The translations under genes were made by a program, and so were the position numbers. Source: Pseudonocardia ammonioxydans (GTDB lineage: Bacteria; Actinomycetota; Actinomycetes; Mycobacteriales; Pseudonocardiaceae). From it: a stretch of DNA of 64,000 nt. This document shows positions 1-7,300 of the stretch, piece by piece. The stretch covers positions 1 to 64,000 of the forward strand of contig NZ_FOUY01000030.1 in the NCBI RefSeq assembly GCF_900115005.1. Reading direction: 5' to 3'. Under the pieces are notes generated by a model. That model had not been told where the DNA came from. It did not search any database and worked only from the letters and a program-made list of their open reading frames with translations. The first letter of the stretch is position 1, and each line of letters begins with the position of its first letter.

Positions 1-20
1 GCCGGCGTTGGCGCGCCGGC
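1..20. repeat. Short GC-rich inverted repeat at window edge
   Basis: A 7-bp inverted repeat (GCCGGCG and CGCCGGC around a 6-nt loop). It could be the tail of a terminator from a gene outside the window. Confidence 0.35.
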
Positions 21-43
21 CTTGCTTGAGGACCGTCAAGATC

Positions 44-70
44 ACCGGGAGGGTACGACCCCTCCCCGGT
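44..70. terminator. Possible hairpin terminator
   Basis: The left arm ACCGGGAGGG (44-53) pairs with CCCTCCCCGGT (60-70), leaving one bulged base and a 6-nt loop. No U-tract follows. It may end a transcript entering from the left; this rests on base pairing alone. Confidence 0.35.
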
Positions 71-254
71 CATCCACAGGTCTCAAGCATTGCTCACTCC
101 GCGAACTGGTAGGGCGTAGGTCGCAGTCGGCGTCCGGACCGCGGCGAGGATCCGGAGGCGCCTTCGCGCCGAAGGTGTGTCCTCGACACGGCCGGGCAGC
201 CGAGGAACTGGTGTGGCGGGAGCGTCGCGGACGCGGTCGTGAGTGGGTCTGAGC

Positions 255-542
255 ATGCGATGGTTAGGTAGTGCAGTGAACTCGGCGATCGTCGCGTCGG
301 CCAGAGCAGTGGACCAGGCCGGCACGATCGCGGCGACGATGACCGGTGTAGCGGCGGCACGCCGGCGGGCGGCCGACACGTTCCGGTCGCTGGCAGGCCA
401 ACGATGCGGTGCCGAGCGCGAGCGTCTGTGGGGACTTGCCGATGGGTTCACACACTCGGCCGAGCGGGCCGAGCAGTTCGCCGCTGCCGAGCGTTCGCTC
501 CACAGCGAACGTCCGGAACCTCGTGAGCTCCCGCAGATCTGA
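255..542 (+). CDS. Hypothetical small Ala/Arg-rich protein
   Basis: A possible 95-residue protein from ATG 255; a GTG at 243 is in frame. I recognise no family. The composition (Ala-rich, charged helices with AERERLW and AERAEQFAAAERSL) looks like a short helical protein, and third codon positions are mostly G or C but less so than in genes further along. There is no good Shine-Dalgarno sequence and no clear partner gene. It may be real or a chance ORF. Confidence 0.35.
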   Translation: MRWLGSAVNSAIVASARAVDQAGTIAATMTGVAAARRRAADTFRSLAGQRCGAERERLWGLADGFTHSAERAEQFAAAERSLHSERPEPRELPQI

Positions 543-971
543 GCCCACCCGCCCACTACGGAGCCCACCGGAAGTGTTGTCAGGCGCAGACGGGCGGAGT
601 AGAACCATTGCCACGGGCCCGGTGCCCGGCCAGGGCCGGATCGGAGGAGAAGATCCCGCCTCCCGTGCAGCGGACCCCAGCCCGAGTCACGGCACCCACG
701 CGGCGCACGCCGCGACGAGGCTGTCTGCCATGGGTCTGCCTCGACGGCCGAACCGCGGTTGCCGAGGCCGAGACCGGTCTACATGGCGACCTGCGCACGC
801 ATGGTCACCGCGGGCTCGAGCTGTCGGACGCCGCCCGTCCACCGAGCGGCGTCCGACCCTTGTCCGGGGTTCGTGCCAGGAGACGAGTTCGGAGCAGACG
901 CCCGCCCGACCCACCGGGGGACACCTCCCTCGTGCGAGCCACCAGCCCGTCGTCACCGTAGAGCGTGACGA
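543..971. other. Gene-free stretch, no feature recognised
   Basis: About 430 bases between the small plus-strand ORF and the end of the minus-strand response regulator. Open frames exist on both strands, but none has a convincing start, ribosome site or protein-like composition. I see no RNA gene. Confidence 0.4.
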
Positions 972-1793
972 TCACGGCCCGGAACGGTGCTGCCGGGAGT
1001 AGAGGGCGACGGCCTCGAGCTGGGAGTTCACCCCGAGCTTGGTGAGCACGCCCCGGATCTGGGTGCGCACGGTGGCCACCGACACGACATAGGTCTCGGC
1101 GATGGCCTGTGCGCGGCGGCCGGCGGCCATGTGTTCGAGGATCTCGCGTTCCCGGACGGTGAGAGCGGCGACGGCTTCGTGCAGGTCGCGGTGGTCGCGC
1201 CGGTGACGCCGGTGGTGTTCGATCAGCTCTCGGCGTTGCGCCTCGGGAACGACCGGTCGGTCGGCGAGGGTATTGCGCAGGGCGGTCAGCAGAGTGGCGA
1301 AGGGGGCGGCTTTGGGGACCGCGCCGGCGGCGCCGGCGGCCAGGGCGGCGCCGATCCGCTCGGGTGCGGTGTTGTCGCTCAACGCCAGCACGCGCCAACC
1401 GGCGTCCCGCAGCGGCGCCACCAGTGCGACACCGTCGATCCGGCCACCCGTGTGATCGTGGCCGAGTTCGAGATCGAGCAGCACCAGTCCGGTCCGGACG
1501 ATCCATCCGATGGTGGCGAGCAGTTCCGGGATCGAACGGATCGGGAGATGGCGGGTGTCGTGGTAACCGGCCGCGCGCAGGCCGGCCGCCAGTGAGGAGG
1601 CCACCAGCTGGTGGTCATCGACGACCCGGATCGGCGCGGCAGCCCGCCGCACGGGCGGCGGGACCTCTCCGCGGGCACGGGCCGGCCGGTCGGGTGCACG
1701 GCCGGTGCCCGACGTCGGTGGTGGAGCGGTGTGTGCGGCCCGCAGGTGGACCGCAGGCGCGGCGGGGCGGAATCGGGTCCGGTGGTCGGGCAC
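972..1793 (-). CDS. NarL/LuxR-type response regulator
   Basis: A 273-residue two-component-type response regulator expected to bind DNA after phosphorylation. After a Pro/Arg-rich leader of about 55 residues comes a receiver domain with the acidic pair in VVDDHQ, the likely phospho-acceptor Asp in LLDLEL and the conserved Lys in PKAAPF. The C-terminal 65 residues are a LuxR helix-turn-helix (LTVREREILEHMAAG, then VATVRTQIRGVLTKLGV). It starts at GTG 1793, just after the stop of the small gene 1803-2051, so the two are probably co-transcribed. No histidine kinase lies nearby. The long unconserved leader means the true start could be further in. Confidence 0.85.
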   Translation of the reverse strand: MPDHRTRFRPAAPAVHLRAAHTAPPPTSGTGRAPDRPARARGEVPPPVRRAAAPIRVVDDHQLVASSLAAGLRAAGYHDTRHLPIRSIPELLATIGWIVRTGLVLLDLELGHDHTGGRIDGVALVAPLRDAGWRVLALSDNTAPERIGAALAAGAAGAVPKAAPFATLLTALRNTLADRPVVPEAQRRELIEHHRRHRRDHRDLHEAVAALTVREREILEHMAAGRRAQAIAETYVVSVATVRTQIRGVLTKLGVNSQLEAVALYSRQHRSGP

Positions 1794-1802
1794 GTCGGCC
1801 TC

Positions 1803-2051
1803 TCACCAGCCGGTCGTCCACAACGCTTCGCACCACGGCCGCCGGTCACGCAGTGCGAGTGCGGTGTCGGACACGGCCGTCTCGCTGAGCTCGGACCCGA
1901 ACTCGCGGCGCCAGGCGTGTGCGATCAGCGGCCGGATCTGCTCGACCGGCCATCCGGCGCAGCGGACCGCGAGCGGGTCGAGGACCACGCTGATCTGGAT
2001 CGAGATGTCCTCGAGGTGACCGGCGGTGTGGTCGCGGACAGATGGGGTCAA
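1803..2051 (-). CDS. Small hypothetical protein upstream of response regulator
   Basis: An 82-residue protein. The TTG at 2051 is chosen because a GGAGGA Shine-Dalgarno sequence sits about 7 nt before it; longer in-frame starts run into Pro/Arg-rich, non-protein-like sequence. The protein ends with amphipathic helices and a Trp-rich tail (PWCEALWTTGW). I do not recognise the family. It lies directly before the response regulator with about 10 nt between stop and start, which suggests one transcript and perhaps a regulatory partner. Function unknown. Confidence 0.55.
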   Translation of the reverse strand: MTPSVRDHTAGHLEDISIQISVVLDPLAVRCAGWPVEQIRPLIAHAWRREFGSELSETAVSDTALALRDRRPWCEALWTTGW

Positions 2052-2614
2052 CGGGGATCCTCCGGCATCTGCGTAGGTGACACGGGATGACGATCGGGGG
2101 AGCGGTCCACCGACGCGCGGCGACGCTGCGCGACAGCCGGGCGCGCTCCGGGGAGGGCCGGGCCGGCACTGCATCGGGTGGAGCGGTCTCGAGGACGATT
2201 GCTCCGAGGACGCCGGCTCCGAGGTCGGTGGCTCCGGGGTCGGGGCACTGCCGGTACAGGTGCTCGGGACACGAACGTCCCCTCCCCACCCGGGGCGCCC
2301 GCTGAAGCCGGACCCCGGGCATCGAGTGACAGGAATCGACGCCCGCCGGGGTCTGGAGCGGTCCCACACTGGTACACACCCGGGTGCGGCTCCGTCGACC
2401 GCCGAACGGACCATGCCGTCGGTGATCCACCAGGTGGCGCGACCTGATCGCCTCCGGCCGTACGCCGGTCACGCCGACCGGTCGGCCGGATCGGGATCGC
2501 CCGAGGGCTCGACGCCGGTGATGTGGATCACTTAGCCTGGTGCTGCTCGGATGTCACTCCAGTCCCCGGTGACCCACGATCACTGTTGGCGCACATGCCG
2601 GGGAGGCCTGCCGG
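2052..2614. other. Gene-free stretch with short GC repeats
   Basis: About 560 bases between the minus-strand regulator pair and the plus-strand STAS gene. It should hold both promoters. Around 2195-2245 there is degenerate repetition of GCTCCGAGG-like units. Overlapping open frames on both strands are Arg/Pro/Gly-rich and unconvincing. A Shine-Dalgarno-like GGGGAGG lies at the right end before ATG 2615. Confidence 0.4.
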
Positions 2615-3238
2615 ATGGACAACCGGTTCACGGGAGCATCGGGACAGGTGGGCGAGCGGACCACCTGCTTCATCGGCTCGATCCTCGATACTCCGGGAGA
2701 GGGGCTGATCGTGCTGCGCGGCGAGCTCGATGCCGCCGCGGTCGATCGCCTGCGCGAGCACATCGACGCGTTCCTGGCGGGGACCACCCGCCATCTGGTG
2801 CTCGACGCGCGGGCGGTGCAACGCTTCCATCCCGCCCTGCCGGGCCTGCTCGGAGGCACCCAGCGCCGACTCGCGGTCCGGCGCGGAATGCTGCAGGTCC
2901 GTGGTCTGGCCCCGGCCGCCATCGCCCCGGACGACACGGCCTCGGACGGGCCCGCCTCGGACTACGCCGTCCCGGACTACGCCGCCGCGGACGGGCCCGC
3001 CTCGGACTACGCCGTTCCGGACGCCGCCGCCGCGGAGGGTGCCGGGCCGGGCAGCATCGCTCCCGCATCCGTGCCCACCCCGGCCGCCCTGCTCGACGTG
3101 ACGGCCGAGGCCCCGCGTGCGGGCGAGAGAGGTGCGGCCGTCACCGGCTCGCCGAGGCCGGGGCGGTCGCCACCGGCCACCGGCCGTGACGGCCACACAC
3201 CACCGGGGACGGGCAGTCGTGGGGCCGGCGGGACGTAA
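2615..3238 (+). CDS. STAS-domain-like protein with repetitive acidic linker
   Basis: A 207-residue protein. Residues about 28-100 (GLIVLRGELDAAAVDRLREHI ... HLVLDARAVQRFHPALPGLL) resemble a STAS domain, the fold of anti-sigma factor antagonists and related sensors. The usual phosphorylatable Ser in the DSSG motif is absent (HPALPG instead), so classical SpoIIAA-type switching is doubtful. Residues about 105-145 are a tandem repeat of GPASDYAVPD units, then a disordered Pro/Gly/Arg tail. Start ATG 2615 has a GGGAGG ribosome site 8 nt upstream. No kinase or sigma factor partner is adjacent. Confidence 0.65.
   Translation: MDNRFTGASGQVGERTTCFIGSILDTPGEGLIVLRGELDAAAVDRLREHIDAFLAGTTRHLVLDARAVQRFHPALPGLLGGTQRRLAVRRGMLQVRGLAPAAIAPDDTASDGPASDYAVPDYAAADGPASDYAVPDAAAAEGAGPGSIAPASVPTPAALLDVTAEAPRAGERGAAVTGSPRPGRSPPATGRDGHTPPGTGSRGAGGT
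2943..3022 (+). repeat. 45-bp in-frame tandem duplication
   Basis: Two 35-base blocks (2943-2977 and 2988-3022) differ at one base and repeat with a 45-base period inside the STAS-like gene. They encode the 15-residue unit containing DGPASDYAVPD. This is a recent in-frame duplication in a probably disordered linker. Confidence 0.8.
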
Positions 3239-3269
3239 CCCTGGGCACTGTTCCGGCGAGGACGCCGGT

Positions 3270-3395
3270 GTGTCGATGCAAGAGCTGCCGCCCTCGTACC
3301 CGGTCCTGATCGAGAGCTTCGGATGGGTCGTCGAGCCGGGGCTGATCGTTCTGGCCGTGCTCACCGTCCTCGGCCTCGGTGGTCTCCCGGGCTGA
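3270..3395 (+). CDS. Possible 41-residue single-pass membrane peptide
   Basis: A short ORF from GTG 3270 (ATG 3276 is also in frame), ending at TGA 3393-3395. The peptide begins MSMQELPPSYPVLIESFGW and continues with a hydrophobic segment (GLIVLAVLTVLGLGG) long enough to cross a membrane. A weak GCGAGGA sequence precedes the GTG. It sits about 30 nt after the STAS-like gene. No family recognised; membrane-like composition is the only support. Confidence 0.3.
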   Translation: MSMQELPPSYPVLIESFGWVVEPGLIVLAVLTVLGLGGLPG

Positions 3396-3450
3396 GAGCC
3401 GCCGTGCCTGCGCTCCCGCCGCCGGTGGGGCGGTCGGAGCGGGCAGGGCA

Positions 3451-4392
3451 TCAGGCCCGCGTCGGGTCGGCCAGGGCGACGAGCACCTCGCGCGGCCCCT
3501 CATAGGGGTCGCGGCCGTGGGCCGTGCGAATGTTGTCGACGACGAGCAGGTCCCCGCTCTGCCAGGGCTCACGGATGGTGTTGTCGGCGTACGCCTGCCG
3601 GATCCGGGACACGAGATCCCACCCGATGGGGGTGCCGTCGCCGAAACACGTGGTGACGGGGAGCCCCTCGGGCCCCAGCATGTCGCACAGCTCGGCGTGC
3701 GCCTCGGGGCCCAGGCTCCATTCGCTGTAGTGCGCGATCTCGTTGAACCAGCAGCGGGCACCTGTCGTCGGGTGGCGGACCACGGCCCGGCGGCGTTGCC
3801 GGGTGCGGAGCCGGCCGCCGGGGCACCACTCGACGTCGATGGCGTGTGCGCGGCAGTAGTCCTCGACACCGTGCCGGTCGCCGGTGCCGAAGGCGTCCGA
3901 CCAGGACGGGCCGATGTCACCGTTGTAGGTCCGCACCAGGAGCCATCCGTCCCGCGCGCACCGTGACACCAGGCTCGCCGGCAGCGCCTCGAGCACGGTC
4001 GAGGAGTCGACGAGCACCGTGGCCCCGCCGAGGACGGGTGGGGTCAGACAGACGAACATCATCAGGCCGGGGAACCGGTCGCGGTAGGACAACTCGTGGT
4101 GCGGGCACAGGGGCAGCCCCGGGGGCCAGCGGGTGGCGGAGTAGACACGGTCGGTGTAGGACCCCCGTGGGGCGAAGGCCTCCCGCTCGGGCATCAGCTC
4201 GTCGGCGAGCATCCGGATGACGTCGCCGGCCAGGATCGGGTCGTACAGGCCCAGGCCACGGACCAGTACCGCCCCGTACCCGACCGCCGCCGTCCGCACG
4301 GTCCGCCGTTCTTCGTGGGCCCAGCGCAACGGGTCCTCGGGATCGACGCGGAGCAGCGCCGGGGCACCGGCGTGGCGTTCCAGGGTGCTCAT
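3451..4392 (-). CDS. Clavaminate-synthase-like Fe(II)/2-oxoglutarate dioxygenase (TauD family)
   Basis: A 313-residue non-haem iron oxygenase. The metal-binding HxE appears in PHHELSYRDRFPG (TauD itself has HxD; HxE is typical of clavaminate-synthase and amino-acid hydroxylases), and the distal His and 2-oxoglutarate-binding Arg lie in NIRTAHGRDPYEGPREVL near the C-terminus. Such enzymes hydroxylate or desaturate free or carrier-bound amino acids. ATG 4392 overlaps the stop of the upstream NRPS-like gene as ATGA, so translation is coupled and the natural hypothesis is oxidation of a substrate held on, or supplied to, that protein. Length fits the family. The substrate cannot be read from sequence. 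Confidence 0.85.
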   Translation of the reverse strand: MSTLERHAGAPALLRVDPEDPLRWAHEERRTVRTAAVGYGAVLVRGLGLYDPILAGDVIRMLADELMPEREAFAPRGSYTDRVYSATRWPPGLPLCPHHELSYRDRFPGLMMFVCLTPPVLGGATVLVDSSTVLEALPASLVSRCARDGWLLVRTYNGDIGPSWSDAFGTGDRHGVEDYCRAHAIDVEWCPGGRLRTRQRRRAVVRHPTTGARCWFNEIAHYSEWSLGPEAHAELCDMLGPEGLPVTTCFGDGTPIGWDLVSRIRQAYADNTIREPWQSGDLLVVDNIRTAHGRDPYEGPREVLVALADPTRA

Positions 4393-7300
4393 GCCGGGGC
4401 CGGGACGGACCTGACGGGCAGGTCCCGCGCGGGGTTGCCGCCCCACGTCGCGCCTTCGGGGACCTCCTCGCCCTTCATGACGAACGAGTCGGCTTCGATC
4501 GCGGCGTCGTCGCCGACGGTGATGCCGTAGAACACGAACGCCCCGGTGCCGACGCTGACCCTGGATCCGATGACGATGTCGTCGGACTTGAAGACGCTGT
4601 CCTCCTGGGAGTGGCTCTGGATGATGCTGCGCTCGTTGAGCATGCAGTCGTCGCCGAGGGACACGAACGACCGCTCGACGATGACGCAGCCGCCGTCGTA
4701 GAGCCGGGCCCCGACCCGGACCCCGTTGAGCCGGTAGACCGGGCCCTTGAGCGGGGTCCCGTTGAACAGCGCCATGTGTGCCGGTGCGGGCACCTTCCAG
4801 AACCGCTCGTGCCCCCAGAACTCCGGTTCGTAGATCGAGCATCCGCTCGGGACCCGGAGCTGCAGGGGTCGAACGGCCTTGTCCACCAGAGCGAACCACA
4901 GCACGGTGAAGACGATGATCAGAACCTGCACGATGGCGATCTCCAACGCGCCCAGCGTCACCTCGAAGACCGCCATCGCCGGGATCAGCATCATGACCCC
5001 GCTCAGGTAGAGCCAGCGAACCCCCAGGTGCAGGAGCATGGTGAGCAGGTTGTGCCGGTTCTTGCCGCGCAGGGCCCGGTGCAGGGCGTCGCTGCCGAAC
5101 GCCAGTCGGGTGTCGCGGGCGACGGTGCGGGGGATCTCGAAGCTCGGTGAGCCGAGCAGGCCGGTGTCCGCTCGGACCGGTCCGTCGACGGGGACCATGA
5201 CCTTGGTACCGAGCAGGCAGTTGTCCCCGGTCCTGCCCTGTGACGGGTAGGTGATCCGGTTGCCGAGGAAGTTGCGTTCCCCGATCCGGGCCGGCGTCAC
5301 GCGGAACGAGGTGTGGGAGAACTCCGCGTTGACGATCGACAGCTCGTCGGCGACGACGGTGCCCGAACCGACCGCGGCCAGGTACGGGTTCTCGTGCTTG
5401 ACGCCCAGGCCGAAGTTGTTGCCCGTCTGCACCAACGGTGTCAGGTCGTAGCCCACCGCCCGCAGGTAGTGCGGGATCGCCGAGCTGTCACCGAACAAGC
5501 GGATGAACGCCGCGTTGTTGGTCATCGCCGCGACGGTTCCGTGGAGGAAGTAGTGCACACCGTAGAGCGGGTGGACCCGGCCCGGGCGCACCGCGCGGGC
5601 GAGCAACCGCGGGACGGTCGCGATGAGGACGAAGGCCAGGAGCAGGAAGCCGGCGATCAGGACGAGGGCGAGCCCGGCGATCTCGGCGTAGAAGTACCAG
5701 TGCACGAACGCCAGTGGTCCGGGGAACAGCAGCGCCCGCAGCTGCGGGACCTCGCGCAGGAGCAGGGTGAGGCCGCCGAACGAGAGCGGGGCGCCGATCC
5801 CCAGCAGCAGCGCCAGCTGCCACATCGAATAGAGGATCTTCCGGGCACGACCGCAGCGGGCGGGTGGGACGGTGCAGTAGTCCGCCGCGGCGGGCCGGGC
5901 GGGAGAACCGTGCCAGCGCTCGCCTGCCGGGACGGCCTGCCCGCTGAGCAGCGCGGAACTGTGTCCGAGCTGGCCGCCGTCGCCGATGCGGGTGTCGAGA
6001 TCGAGGATCGTGGCCTCCCCGACGAACACGTCGTCCCCCAGGGTGACCGGCCCGATGTCGATGAGCCCGTCCCGGGCCCGGTAGCCGGTCAGCATCGCAT
6101 CCTTGCGGACGACCGAGCGCTCACCGATGGACAGCAGGTCGGTACACACCGGAACGGACCGGGTGAACACCACCGAGTCACGACCGATCCGGGCGCCGAG
6201 CGCGCGCAGGTGGAACAGGTACAGCGGCGAGCCGCGGAACAGCACCAGCGGGCTCAGGCCCACGATCGTGCGGACGATCCAGAACCGGACGTAGCCGATG
6301 CTCCAGACCCGGATGGAGCGGGGCGTCCACCGGCCGATCAACAGCCACTTCACCACGATCGGGAACAGACACAGGAACACGAACACGCCCGCACCGACGA
6401 TCACGGCCCGGTCGTAGAGCTCGAGCAGGGTCGCCGACACGACCATCCACTCGTACCCCCAGAACAGCGGCAGGGCCATCAGGTAGGTCCAGCCCAGCAC
6501 GAAGCCGACCTGGAGCAGCCCGCACAGCACGTAGCCGGCGGTGCCCACCCGGCGGACCGGCGGCCCACGGCGCTCGACGACGACGGCGGGTTCCTCCGGC
6601 GGGCCGCCTGTCGTCGGGGGACCGGTGGGCGCCAGCGCGGAGGCCAGGAGCGCGAGGGTCGGATGGGCGTAGAGGTCCTGGATCGCCGGGGTCGGCAGCG
6701 CCGGGTCCGTGCGCAGGCGGGCGCAGAACTTCGCCATGGTGAGGGAATCGGCGCCCAGGTCGTCGAAGAAGTGCGCCTCGTCCGCGACCTCCTGCTCGAC
6801 CACCGCGGCCAGGACCGTCCGCAGCCGTTCCAGCAGCCCGGTCGTCGTCGGCGCGGACCGGTCGGGCGCGGGGGCCACCGCCGCCGCCAGGCCCGCCAGG
6901 GTCGGATGCCGGTAGATCTGTGGGATCGACAGGGTCGGGAGCACCGGGTCGGTGCGGACCCGTGCACAGAACTTCGCCATCGTCAGCGAGTCCGCACCGA
7001 GCTCGAACACGTTCGCCTGCGCCGGGACGCCGTCGAGCCCGAGCACCTCGGCCAGGACCTCGGTGAATCGTTCCTCGAGCACGTCCTGCGCCTGCCGCCC
7101 CGCACCGTCGTCCGGCACCGGGATCACGGTCGTCGGCGCGGCGGAGGTCGCCCCGTCCTGGATCCTGCCCCGGTACTCGACACTCCCGTCGGGCGTGATC
7201 CGGCCCAGGTCACCGGTGCGGAAGATCCGGTTCGACGGGTTCGCGGGAAGGCCCGGCGGAGCCGGGACGAACGCCTCCTGCTCCAGGTCGTCGCGGCCGA

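Noticed and set aside
2077-2535. 152-residue plus-strand ORF between the regulator pair and the STAS gene
   Set aside because: No ribosome site, low-complexity composition and no recognisable fold.
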